Notes under the pieces: model-generated
Database searches by the model: none
The model's input: the letters and a program-made list of their open reading frames with translations, nothing else
Told to the model about the DNA's origin: nothing
NCBI RefSeq assembly: GCF_039523175.1
Contig: NZ_BAAAEU010000001.1
Coordinates: forward strand, 310,001-374,000
Direction of reading: 5' to 3'
Source of the DNA: Dokdonella_A soli
GTDB lineage: Bacteria; Pseudomonadota; Gammaproteobacteria; Xanthomonadales; Rhodanobacteraceae
Length of the DNA stretch: 64,000 bases
Translations under genes and position numbers: made by a program
Shown here: piece by piece, positions 43,592 to 51,607 of the stretch
How the letters are laid out: each line of letters opens with the position of its first letter
Position numbering within the stretch: the stretch's first letter is position 1

Positions 43592-44451
43592 ACAGGATCG
43601 ATGCCGGTTGCGACCGGGCGCGAGCGGTCACTGATCCATCCGCTCCACGATGGCGCGAACACGCGCGAGCCGGTGAGGCCGGCATGCTCCATCGCGAGCA
43701 GGTTGTGACACGCGGTCACGCCTGAGCCGCACATGTGCACGATTCCGTCAGCGGTGCGCCCGTTCCGCAATGCATCGAATTCGCGGCGCAGCTCGGCCGG
43801 TGGCTTGAAGCGGCCGCTCGCATCGAGATTTTCCGAGAACGGCCGGTTCAGCGCGCCCGGCACGTGGCCTGCCACCGGATCGATCGGCTCGACCTCGCCG
43901 CGGTAGCGCGGTGCAGCGCGAGCATCGAGCAGCAGCGCCGCGGCCTGTTCGCGGCAGCGCTGCAGTTCGTCGAACCAGACGACCTGGCTGCGATCCAGCG
44001 CAACCCGCGCACGAGTGGCCTTGCGGTGCACTGCACCGGCTTCCAGCCCGAATCCGGCCGCACGCCACGCAACGAGGCCGCCGTCGAGCACCGCGACACG
44101 CTCATGGCCGATGAGGCGCAGCAGCCACCACAATCGCGCCGCGGCGAGCGCACCGTTCGCATCGTCGTACGCGATCACATCGAGATCCGGCCGCCAGCCC
44201 CAGCGCGACAGGGCGGACGAAAACGCGTCGTCCTCAGGCAGCGGATGACGACCGAACCCGTGTTTGGAGAGATCGGAGAGATCGTGATCGAGGTGCGCGT
44301 AGACCGCGCCGGGAATGTGCGCGGCGGCATAGTCGCGTTCGGCCTTGCCGGCGTCGCCGAGATCGAAGCGGCAGTCGACGACCAGCACGTCGCCCTGCTT
44401 CTGCAGCGCGGCCAGTTCATTCGCGGAAACCAGCGTGCGCACCGTTGTCAT
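43588..44451 (-). CDS. Tandem-rhodanese sulfurtransferase (3-mercaptopyruvate type)
   Basis: A 287-residue protein with two rhodanese domains (about 8-125 and 150-285). The active Cys is in MCGSGVTACHN; the CGSGVTA loop is that of 3-mercaptopyruvate sulfurtransferase (SseA) rather than thiosulfate rhodanese (CRxGxT). It transfers sulfane sulfur from mercaptopyruvate to thiol acceptors. Its ATG overlaps the Nudix stop (TGATG). The TAG stop lies inside the hairpin repeat, so the last residues (TGIDPV) may have changed with repeat insertion. Confidence 0.88.
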   Translation of the reverse strand: MTTVRTLVSANELAALQKQGDVLVVDCRFDLGDAGKAERDYAAAHIPGAVYAHLDHDLSDLSKHGFGRHPLPEDDAFSSALSRWGWRPDLDVIAYDDANGALAAARLWWLLRLIGHERVAVLDGGLVAWRAAGFGLEAGAVHRKATRARVALDRSQVVWFDELQRCREQAAALLLDARAAPRYRGEVEPIDPVAGHVPGALNRPFSENLDASGRFKPPAELRREFDALRNGRTADGIVHMCGSGVTACHNLLAMEHAGLTGSRVFAPSWSGWISDRSRPVATGIDPV

Positions 44452-45080
44452 CACGTGTTCTCCAGACGATCGAGCAGGTTTTTCAGGATCGCGGCGGTCG
44501 CGCCCCAGATGCGCCGTCCTTCCCATTCGAACGCGAAGATATCGCGTTCGCGCCCGCGCCACAGGATATGCTCGCGATGCAGGGTGTCCGGCGCCAGGAT
44601 GAAGTCGAGCGGAACCTCGAAGACCTCATCGACTTCGGCGGCCTCCAGCCGCACCGAATAGTCGCCATGCACGAAGCCGGCGACCGGCGTTACGCAGTAG
44701 CCCGACACCGTGTCGAAACAGTCGAGATAGCCGAACGGCTCGACCAGCGCCGGCGCAATGCCGGTTTCCTCTTCGGTCTCGCGCAGTGCGGCGGCGATGG
44801 CATCGGCGTCGCCCGCATCGACTCCGCCTCCGGGGAAGCTGACCTGCCCGGCATGCTGGCGCAGATGTTCGTTGCGTCGCGTGAACAGCACGGACAGCGC
44901 ATCGCCGCGACGCACGAACGGAACCAGCACTGCAGCCGGGCGACGCGACAGCCCCGGCTCGAACACGTCGGTGAGCTCGCCCGCATTCCAGCCTGGCGCG
45001 ACCGGCGGATCGTCGAGGCTGCGTACCGCGCGGCGCAACCGTGCGGCATCACGCGGTTCGAGCGGCGGCGGCGTCATCAT
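44451..45080 (-). CDS. Nudix hydrolase, CoA pyrophosphatase (NudL) type
   Basis: A 209-residue Nudix enzyme. The UPF0035/NudL motif LFTRRNEHLRQHAGQVSFPGG precedes the Nudix box GGGVDAGDADAIAAALRETE + EETGI, with Asp where the generic box has its first Glu, as in E. coli NudL. The family splits CoA to 3',5'-ADP and 4'-phosphopantetheine. Translation is probably coupled to both neighbours: its start overlaps the DUF1289 stop and its stop overlaps the sulfurtransferase start. Confidence 0.87.
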   Translation of the reverse strand: MMTPPPLEPRDAARLRRAVRSLDDPPVAPGWNAGELTDVFEPGLSRRPAAVLVPFVRRGDALSVLFTRRNEHLRQHAGQVSFPGGGVDAGDADAIAAALRETEEETGIAPALVEPFGYLDCFDTVSGYCVTPVAGFVHGDYSVRLEAAEVDEVFEVPLDFILAPDTLHREHILWRGRERDIFAFEWEGRRIWGATAAILKNLLDRLENT

Positions 45081-45262
45081 CGCGACGCCTCGCGAAGCGG
45101 CAGCACTTCGTCCATGAGGCGGCGGCGCTCGTGTTCGCCCATCGCCAGCCAGCGCGCGATCTCGTCGCCGCTGCGCAGGCAGCCGTCGCAGTAACCGTTT
45201 GCACCGAGTCGGCAGATGCCGATGCAGGGGCTCAGGACTGGAAGCTGGAGGCTGATGGTCAT
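45077..45262 (-). CDS. DUF1289 small Cys-rich protein
   Basis: A 61-residue protein with SPCIGICRLGANGYCDGCLRS: four cysteines, likely a metal or iron-sulfur site, followed by EIARWLAMGEHERRRLMDEV, the DUF1289 signature. Function unknown. First gene of the DUF1289-Nudix-sulfurtransferase set; ATG 45262. Confidence 0.85.
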   Translation of the reverse strand: MTISLQLPVLSPCIGICRLGANGYCDGCLRSGDEIARWLAMGEHERRRLMDEVLPLREASR

Positions 45263-45281
45263 CGCCGATCCCTCAAATGCA

Positions 45282-45304
45282 AACGCCGCGTCTGACGCGG
45301 CGTT
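45282..45304 (-). terminator. Hairpin terminator after the FKBP-like gene
   Basis: A near-perfect palindrome AACGCCGCGTC-T-GACGCGGCGTT; on the minus strand it is followed by TGCATTTG. It lies between the FKBP-like gene and DUF1289, 20 bases before the DUF1289 start. The T-tract is weak. Confidence 0.5.
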
Positions 45305-45329
45305 CGCTGTGTTTCCGTACGGCAATCAA

Positions 45330-45385
45330 GACGCTGGATCCCGCGTCATCGGCCATCCATGGCCTGCGCGGGATGACGCCATCCT
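45330..45385. repeat. CTGGATCCCGCG...CGCGGGATGACG interspersed repeat
   Basis: Arms CTGGATCCCGCGTCAT and GCGCGGGATGACGCC around GGCCATCCATGGCC. Same family as the GTCATCCCGGC element at 42537. Just downstream of the FKBP-like stop at 45390. Confidence 0.65.
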
Positions 45386-45389
45386 GGCG

Positions 45390-46040
45390 TCACTTGGCGT
45401 CAATGATCTTGACTTCCCAGATATAGACCTGGTTGCCCGATGCCTCTTCCGGCGGCAGGAAGATCGTCCAGTGGTCGCCGACCTTCATCTTCTGGATCAC
45501 TTCCGGCAGCAGCTTCGTGCCGAAGATGCCCGGCATGTCGGATACCTTCGCCTTGATCGGATCGCCGACGAACGAGCTGCGAATCTCGCGGCCATTGGTC
45601 AGCGAGACGCGTACATGGAACGTGACCTCGCTGGTCGGCACGATCGGCTTGCCGGCGCCGTCCTCGATCGCGCGGTATTGCACGCCGTTCGGCAGCGCGA
45701 CCACGCCCTTCTTCGCGCGGTTGCCCGCCATGAACGTGTCGGCCTCACGCTTGTTGTCGGACAACGCCTTGCTGGCGTCGGCCTTCATTTTCTGGTCGAG
45801 CTTTCCGAGCGCGTCACGCATAGCGGCTTCCGGCACCGTCGGCGGCTTTTTCGCGAACGCGTCCTGCACGGCGCGCGTAACCGTCGCGATATCGACATCC
45901 ATGTTGCGCTCGGCGAGGCCCGAACCGATCTGGTAACCGATCGCGTAAGAAAGTTTGCCCTTATCCGACGTCGTGTCCTGCGCGGACGCGAACCCTGCTA
46001 CGAACAGCGCCGCGAGGGCGAGTGACCAACCGAACTTCAT
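45390..46040 (-). CDS. FkpA-like periplasmic FKBP protein, degenerate catalytic domain
   Basis: A 216-residue exported protein: signal peptide (WSLALAALFVAGFASAQ), an FKBP-type dimerisation domain (DKGKLSYAIGYQIGSGL...about 25-110), then an FKBP-like domain (about 120-215: LPNGVQYRAIEDGAGKPI, KMKVGDHWTIFLPPEEASG). The usual catalytic stretch VHYTGTLxDGxxFDSS reads VTFHVRVSLTNGREIRSSF, so key aromatic residues are missing and isomerase activity is doubtful; chaperone activity may remain. ATG 46040 follows GGAGA. Confidence 0.8.
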   Translation of the reverse strand: MKFGWSLALAALFVAGFASAQDTTSDKGKLSYAIGYQIGSGLAERNMDVDIATVTRAVQDAFAKKPPTVPEAAMRDALGKLDQKMKADASKALSDNKREADTFMAGNRAKKGVVALPNGVQYRAIEDGAGKPIVPTSEVTFHVRVSLTNGREIRSSFVGDPIKAKVSDMPGIFGTKLLPEVIQKMKVGDHWTIFLPPEEASGNQVYIWEVKIIDAK

Positions 46041-46196
46041 GCCTGTGTCTCCGGGGTGGAATTGCGAATCGTGTTTCGGACGGACCCGGACGGGTGTCGG
46101 GTCGCAAAGCGCGCTAGTGTAACCGAGCCCCGCCAAGGTCCAAAACGACCGATCTGTGAACTTGCCGGGCCGCCAAAGTTCACGGACCCGGCGCCA

Positions 46197-46736
46197 TCAT
46201 CCGGACCGAGCCTGAACAGCAGCCGAGGGCGGGCTGCTGCCGGCGAAGCGCGATAGCTCGATGTTCCACCGCCGCGCTGTGGCGGTCAGGCGCAGACAAC
46301 TGGGGCCGCCGAATGTGCGCGCATGGCCGGCAGCACCGGGATTCAGCACCCAGGGCAGCGCGCCGTCGTCGATGACGATCCGATGACTGTGACCGTAGAC
46401 GATCGCCCGTGCGCCGGGAAATGCCGCACGCAAACGCGCGTGGCGTTGCGCCGCCGGAAACCGGTCACCGTGCACAGCGACCAGGACGCCGCCCGGCAAC
46501 TCGATTTCCGCATGGTCCTCGAGCGTGCGCAATGCGGCTTGTTCGCCGCCCCACTTCGCCGGTACATCGTTGTTGCCGCGCACCGCGATCACGCTCGGGC
46601 AGGCCTTGCGCAGGTCCGAGAGCACCTGCGCCGATCCGACGTCACCGGCGTGCACGACCAGATCGCTGTCGTGCGCGAGCGCCGCGATGCGCGCATCGAG
46701 CGTACCGTGCGTGTCAGACAGCAGCAGCACACGCAC
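46197..46736 (-). CDS. YfcE/MJ0936-family metallophosphodiesterase, GTG start
   Basis: A 179-residue calcineurin-like phosphoesterase. All metal motifs are visible: LSDTHGT, HAGDVG, RGNNDV, VHGD and YGHSHR. The family hydrolyses small phosphodiesters; the natural substrate is unknown. Start is GTG (GTG-CGT-GTG-CTG), either 46736 or the next GTG. It stands 12 bases after the DUF1684 gene. Confidence 0.87.
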   Translation of the reverse strand: MRVLLLSDTHGTLDARIAALAHDSDLVVHAGDVGSAQVLSDLRKACPSVIAVRGNNDVPAKWGGEQAALRTLEDHAEIELPGGVLVAVHGDRFPAAQRHARLRAAFPGARAIVYGHSHRIVIDDGALPWVLNPGAAGHARTFGGPSCLRLTATARRWNIELSRFAGSSPPSAAVQARSG

Positions 46737-46748
46737 GATCGCAGGTTC

Positions 46749-47657
46749 TCAGTGACTTCCGCCGCGATACTTCTTCTCGCCCGCGGTCACTGCGAGATCG
46801 AGACGATTCTCCGGCGGCGCCAGCGGGCACGTCGCATAGGGCGTGAACGCGCACGGCGGGTTGTAGGCCTTGTTGAAGTCGATCACCAGCTTGCCGTCCT
46901 TCGGCAGATCGGCGTAGAGGAAACGCGCGGCGCCGTAGGTCTCCTTGCCGCTGGTGCGGTCGGCGAAGATGAACCAGACCTCTTTCGCATCCGCCTCCTC
47001 GAGCACCGGCAACAGCTCATAGGTCTTGCCGCCGTGCGTGAACACGGCCTTGCCTGGGACAGTCATCTTGTCGACGGTGCCAAGCACGGTCGGGATTTCG
47101 AGCGAATGCGCCGGCGTGAACGGCTCCCATTTCGCCTCGACGCGCCACGATGCATCGATCGGGAAATTGTCGATGCCGACGAAATGCGTGCGTGTTTCGG
47201 CGTTGCTGTCCTTCACGCGCAGGCCCTTCTTGCCGTTGCGGTCGATCAGATAGAAGCTCGCGGTGCCGAAGGCGACCGTCGTCGGCTTCTCGTGCGAGTC
47301 ATCGAGCAGTTCGGAGGATTTCGCCTTCTTGCCGTCGATCGTCGCGTCGGCCTTTGCATCGAGCTCGATCGTCGCCTTGCCGTCCTTCACGTCGACGGCA
47401 CCAAGATGTGTCGGCCCTTTCAGCAGCACGACATCATTGTCCTTCGCGCTGCCGACGGTGTTCCTGCCTTCCTTCAGCCAGTGCAAACCGATCAGGCTCA
47501 GCCAGCCGTTCGGTGCCTTCAATCGCTCGACGCGCTGCGCGCGCCAGGTTTCGATCTGCTTCGTGTAGTCGGCGGAGGGTTTGCTGGATTCGACGTTGGC
47601 GGACATGAGTTGCACTCCGGCGAAACTGGCAGCAAGTAGGAGGCTGGTCTTGAGCAT
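46749..47657 (-). CDS. DUF1684 exported protein
   Basis: A 302-residue protein with a signal peptide (LLLAASFAGVQLMSANV). The DUF1684 signature is seen as WRAQRVERLKAPNGWLSLIGLHWL at the start, then DADAKEVWFIFADRTSGKETYGAARFLYA-like text and DFNKAYNPPCAFTPYATCPLAPPENRL near the end. FHA-like beta topology has been suggested for the family; function unknown. ATG 47657 follows GAGGAG. It occupies the position downstream of mutL where miaA is found in E. coli. Confidence 0.82.
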   Translation of the reverse strand: MLKTSLLLAASFAGVQLMSANVESSKPSADYTKQIETWRAQRVERLKAPNGWLSLIGLHWLKEGRNTVGSAKDNDVVLLKGPTHLGAVDVKDGKATIELDAKADATIDGKKAKSSELLDDSHEKPTTVAFGTASFYLIDRNGKKGLRVKDSNAETRTHFVGIDNFPIDASWRVEAKWEPFTPAHSLEIPTVLGTVDKMTVPGKAVFTHGGKTYELLPVLEEADAKEVWFIFADRTSGKETYGAARFLYADLPKDGKLVIDFNKAYNPPCAFTPYATCPLAPPENRLDLAVTAGEKKYRGGSH

Positions 47658-47796
47658 CGTGGCTCCTCGGTGACGTGGATTTTGATTTTGATTGAAAAGT
47701 GCGGCCATGGAAGGCCGCTGGTAGATATCCCGAAGCCGAAACTTCCGCAAGCTGTTGCCGTCCTCGGTCGCGGCGATCCCGGACGGATCGCAAAAA

Positions 47797-49626
47797 TCAC
47801 CTGCCGCGCAGGAACAATCGGTCGAGCTCGGGAATCGCCAGCTGGACCCAGGTCGGTCGGCCATGGTTGCACTGACCGGAGCGTTCGGTCGCTTCCATCT
47901 CGCGCAGCAGCGCGTTCATCTCGGGCACGGTCAGGTGCCGGTTCGCGCGCACGGAACCATGGCAGGCCATCGTGCCGAGCAGTTCGTTCGCGCTTTCCTC
48001 GATGCGCCGCGTCTCGCCATGCACGGTGAGGTCGGCGATTACGTCGCGCACCAGCTGAGCGACATCGGCGCCGTCGAGCAGGACCGGAATGCGCCGCACC
48101 GCGACGCTCTGCGGTCCGCTGCGCACGACGTCGAAGCCGAGCGCGGCGAATGCCTCGCCCTGCTCCTCGACGACCGCCGCTTCGCGTTCGCTGATCGCCA
48201 GCGTCAGCGGGACCAGCAGCAGCTGCGAGCGGATGCCCTCGCCGTCCTGAGCAGTCTTGAGCTTCTCGTAGGTGATGCGCTCATGCGCGGCGTGCATGTC
48301 GACCAGCACCAGCCCGTGCGCGTTCTCGGCGAGCACGTAGATGCCGTGCAGCTGCGCAAGCGCAAAGCCGAGCGGCGGAATCCCATGCGCGTCACGATCG
48401 TTCGCAGGCGCACCCGCGGTCGAGCCCTGTTCACCGGCGAATGCGGACAGCGAAGCACGTGCCTCGCCGAACAGCGCCGCATAGTCGGCCAGTGGTTCGC
48501 GCACACCGAGCCCAAGACCGGCCTGACGCTGCGTCGCGTAAACATACGGCGCCGACGCAAACGTAGCCGATGGCGGCAGTGCCGCATCTACCGCATTCGA
48601 CGACAGGCCCTGCCGCGGTGCACCCGCGCGCGCGCCGGACAGCGCATCATCGAGCGTGCGGTACAGGAAATCGTGGACCAGCCGCCCCTCGCGGAAACGC
48701 ACCTCGTGCTTGGCCGGATGCACATTCACATCGACCAGCGCGGGATCGAGTTCGAGAAACAGCACGAACGCGGAATGGCGTCCGTGGAACAGCACATCGG
48801 CATAGGCCTGGCGCACCGCGTGCGCGACGAGGCGATCACGCACCAGGCGTCCGTTGACATGGAAATACTGCTGGTCCGCCTGCGCGCGTGATGCCGTGGG
48901 CAGGCCGACCCAGCCGGACAGCCGCAGACCCGCGGCCGCATGTTCGACGCGCAGGCTGCTGGCGAGGAATTCCTCGCCGAGCACATCGGCGACGCGCTGC
49001 GCATGGTCGCTGTCGTCGCGTGCCGGTTTCAGCAGGCGCACCGGCTTGCCGTTGTGGCTGAGGCGGAACTCGGCGGACGTGCGCGCCAGCGCGATCGACT
49101 TCACGAGTTCGTCGATATGCCCGAACTCGGTGCGTTCCGCGCGCAGGAACTTGCGTCGCGCCGGCAGGTTGTAGAACAGATCGCGGACTTCAACGTTGGT
49201 GCCCTGCGGATGCTGTGCCGGCACCCGCGCGCGCGGCTTGCCGCCATCGACCTCGATGCGCCACGCGGCATCAGCCTCGCGAGCGCGCGAAGTCAGCGCG
49301 AAACGCGACACCGACGCAATCGACGGCAACGCCTCTCCGCGGAAACCGAGCGTGCCGACGTGCTCCAGATCATCGAACGAAGCGATCTTACTGGTCGCAT
49401 GCGCGGCGATCGCCAGCGGCAGATCCTCCGCGACGATGCCGCCGCCGTCGTCACGCACGCGGATCAGGCGCGCGCCGCCCTGCTCGATATCGATCTCGAT
49501 GCGCCGCGCGCCGGCGTCGAGGCTGTTCTCGACGAGCTCCTTGACCACCGATGCCGGGCGCTCGATAACCTCGCCGGCGGCGATCTGGTTGACGAGTTCG
49601 GTGGGCAGCGAATGGATGCGCGACAT
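47797..49626 (-). CDS. mutL: DNA mismatch repair protein MutL, endonuclease type
   Basis: A 609-residue MutL. N-terminal GHKL ATPase: QIAAGEVIERPASVVKEL, ENSLDAGA, RDDGGGI, LGFRGEAL. The C-terminal domain has DMHAAHERITYE (from residue 443), ACHGSVRA and CNHGRPT, which match the metal-binding nicking motif DQHAx2Ex4E, so this MutL probably nicks DNA itself, as expected in species without MutH. A Pro/Ala-rich linker (about 335-420) joins the halves. Located after the amidase gene as in E. coli. Confidence 0.96.
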   Translation of the reverse strand: MSRIHSLPTELVNQIAAGEVIERPASVVKELVENSLDAGARRIEIDIEQGGARLIRVRDDGGGIVAEDLPLAIAAHATSKIASFDDLEHVGTLGFRGEALPSIASVSRFALTSRAREADAAWRIEVDGGKPRARVPAQHPQGTNVEVRDLFYNLPARRKFLRAERTEFGHIDELVKSIALARTSAEFRLSHNGKPVRLLKPARDDSDHAQRVADVLGEEFLASSLRVEHAAAGLRLSGWVGLPTASRAQADQQYFHVNGRLVRDRLVAHAVRQAYADVLFHGRHSAFVLFLELDPALVDVNVHPAKHEVRFREGRLVHDFLYRTLDDALSGARAGAPRQGLSSNAVDAALPPSATFASAPYVYATQRQAGLGLGVREPLADYAALFGEARASLSAFAGEQGSTAGAPANDRDAHGIPPLGFALAQLHGIYVLAENAHGLVLVDMHAAHERITYEKLKTAQDGEGIRSQLLLVPLTLAISEREAAVVEEQGEAFAALGFDVVRSGPQSVAVRRIPVLLDGADVAQLVRDVIADLTVHGETRRIEESANELLGTMACHGSVRANRHLTVPEMNALLREMEATERSGQCNHGRPTWVQLAIPELDRLFLRGR

Positions 49627-49671
49627 GATGGAACCGCAGAGCGGGCTCGCATCATAGCCGAACGCGGCGGG

Positions 49672-51006
49672 TCAGCCGGACGGGATCTGCAGCACTTCGC
49701 CGGGGCGGACGCGCTCGTCGGCCAGTTCGTTCGCGGCGCGCAATTGCGCGGTGGTCATGCCATGTCGTGCGGCGATCTTGCGCAGCGTGTCGCCGCGGCC
49801 GACCACATAGCGCTGGGTCTTCGCACGTTCGGCTTCGCGCGAGCGGCCCTGCGCGAACAGGCTGCCCGGCGGTGGCGAGGCGCGGAAATAGTCGCTGACG
49901 CCATCGAGGATCGCCGACGCCAGCTTCTCGCGGTGTTCCGGGCTCTTCAGGCGGGCCTCCTCGGCCGGATTGCTGATGAATGCGGTCTCGACCAGGATCG
50001 ACGGCACGTCGGGCGAGCGCAGCACCACGAAATTCGCGCGCTCGACGTAGGTACGATGCGTGGGACCGAGTTTGCGCAACGCGGCGAGCACCTGCTCGGC
50101 GACCGAATTGCTGGCGCCCATCGTCGCGCCCTGCGAGAGGTCGAGCAGCACCTTGGCGAGCGTGTCGTCCTTGTCGTCCAGCGAAATGCCGCCGACCAGG
50201 TCGGCGCGGTTCTCACGGTCGGCCAGCCAGCGCGACGCCTCATTGGTCGCGCCACGCGGCGACAGCACCCACACCGACGAGCCGCGCGCGTCGCTGCTGG
50301 TGAACGCGTCGGCGTGGATCGAGATGAACAGATCGGCCTTGGCCTCGCGCGCCTTGGCGTAACGCTGTTCGAGCGGAATGAAATAGTCGCTGTCGCGGGT
50401 CAGCACCGCGGTCATGCCGGGCGTGCGGTCGACCTGCTTCTTGAGCTGGCGCGCGACGGCGAGCGTGATTTCCTTCTCGTGCGTGCCGCTCGCGCCGGTC
50501 GCGCCGGGATCGTCGCCGCCGTGACCGGCGTCGATCGCGATGATCACGTTGCGCCCCTTGCCGGGCGCTGCCTCGACGGCGCTTTTCACCGGTACGGTTT
50601 TCGCGGTCGCGGGATACAGATCGAGCACGAGGCGATAGCCGAACTTGTCGGCCGGCGGCAACAGGAAACTCTTCGGATGCACGCCCTCGGCGAGATCGAA
50701 CACGACTCGAGCGTCATTCTTGCCCTGCTTGCCGGCACGCAGGTTCTTGAGCAGGCCCTTCGCCGCAGGCGCGTTGAAGCCCTCGCCGAGCGTGCTGCCG
50801 TGCAGGTCGAGCACGATACGGTCCGGCTTGCTCAGCTCGAACAGCTTGTAATCGAGCGGCCCGGAGACGTCGAACACCGCGCGCGTGTACTCGGGTCCGG
50901 CCCAGACCCGCAGATTCTTGATTTCGGCCGCGCGCGTCGCACCGGCGGCCAGCAACAGCGTGGTCGCGCATGCGATCAGCCAGCGATGGTTACGGATCCC
51001 CCACAT
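49672..51006 (-). CDS. N-acetylmuramoyl-L-alanine amidase, AmiB/AmiC type with LysM
   Basis: A 444-residue periplasmic amidase: signal peptide (LIACATTLLLAAGATRA), AMIN domain (28-125, septal targeting), Amidase_3 catalytic domain (about 155-375; zinc ligands in IDAGHGGDDPGA, HEKEITL, SIHADAF and the catalytic Glu in ILVETAFISN), and a C-terminal LysM (YVVGRGDTLRKIAARHG). It cleaves septal peptidoglycan for daughter-cell separation, with activation by EnvC/NlpD-like proteins. The AMIN-amidase-LysM layout is that of AmiB. Lies between tsaE and mutL. Confidence 0.93.
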   Translation of the reverse strand: MWGIRNHRWLIACATTLLLAAGATRAAEIKNLRVWAGPEYTRAVFDVSGPLDYKLFELSKPDRIVLDLHGSTLGEGFNAPAAKGLLKNLRAGKQGKNDARVVFDLAEGVHPKSFLLPPADKFGYRLVLDLYPATAKTVPVKSAVEAAPGKGRNVIIAIDAGHGGDDPGATGASGTHEKEITLAVARQLKKQVDRTPGMTAVLTRDSDYFIPLEQRYAKAREAKADLFISIHADAFTSSDARGSSVWVLSPRGATNEASRWLADRENRADLVGGISLDDKDDTLAKVLLDLSQGATMGASNSVAEQVLAALRKLGPTHRTYVERANFVVLRSPDVPSILVETAFISNPAEEARLKSPEHREKLASAILDGVSDYFRASPPPGSLFAQGRSREAERAKTQRYVVGRGDTLRKIAARHGMTTAQLRAANELADERVRPGEVLQIPSG

Positions 51007-51118
51007 GGCGCGTATTCAACTCGAAAGCGTCGGGGGAAAGCAAGCTTTTTCCTTGAAAATCCGGAAGGTGCAGCGACTTCCTGAAACCTTGTTCAGGAAA
51101 CACCCTCAACCGGGCGAT

Positions 51119-51607
51119 TCATAACGCACGATCGACTGCCGGCCCGCCCTTCCAGACGTCCAGCAAGCCGCGCCCGCGTGCGCTGTGCGCAACGGCGTCG
51201 ACGGTGCGCGCAAGGCCCGCATGGTGCAGGGCAATCGCCAGATCCGGGGGCGGCAATGCACCGGCGCCCCGCTCCGGCCACTCGATCAACAGCAATGCCG
51301 GAGCGCTCCACAGATCGCCCAACCCGAGCCATTCCAGTTCACCCGCACCGGCGATGCGGTAGAGATCGAGATGATGAATGTCGAGACCGGCGACGCAGTA
51401 CGACTCGATCAGGCTGTAGGTCGGGCTCTTGACCCGCTCGCCGACGCCCAGCGCCCGCAGCAGCGCGCGGGCGAACGTGGTCTTCCCGGCTCCGAGCTCA
51501 CCGGCCAGATGGATCACACCGCCACCGCGCGCGGCGGGCGCCAGGCGCGCGGCCAGTTCGGCGAGCGCGGCTTCATCGACATCATGCAGCACCACGCGAG
51601 CGCTCAT
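51119..51607 (-). CDS. tsaE: tRNA threonylcarbamoyladenosine ATPase TsaE
   Basis: A 162-residue P-loop ATPase (GELGAGKTTFAR near residue 36; SPTYSLIESY; HLDLYRI; IEWPERG) that works with TsaB, TsaC and TsaD to make t6A37 in ANN-decoding tRNAs. ATG 51607 overlaps the nnr stop (TGATG); the frame is open far upstream but is only nnr read in another frame. Confidence 0.95.
   Translation of the reverse strand: MSARVVLHDVDEAALAELAARLAPAARGGGVIHLAGELGAGKTTFARALLRALGVGERVKSPTYSLIESYCVAGLDIHHLDLYRIAGAGELEWLGLGDLWSAPALLLIEWPERGAGALPPPDLAIALHHAGLARTVDAVAHSARGRGLLDVWKGGPAVDRAL

Noticed and set aside
48940..51084. A 714-codon plus-strand frame over mutL and the amidase
   Set aside because: Antisense shadow of two clearly recognised genes; Arg/Ala-rich, no motif.
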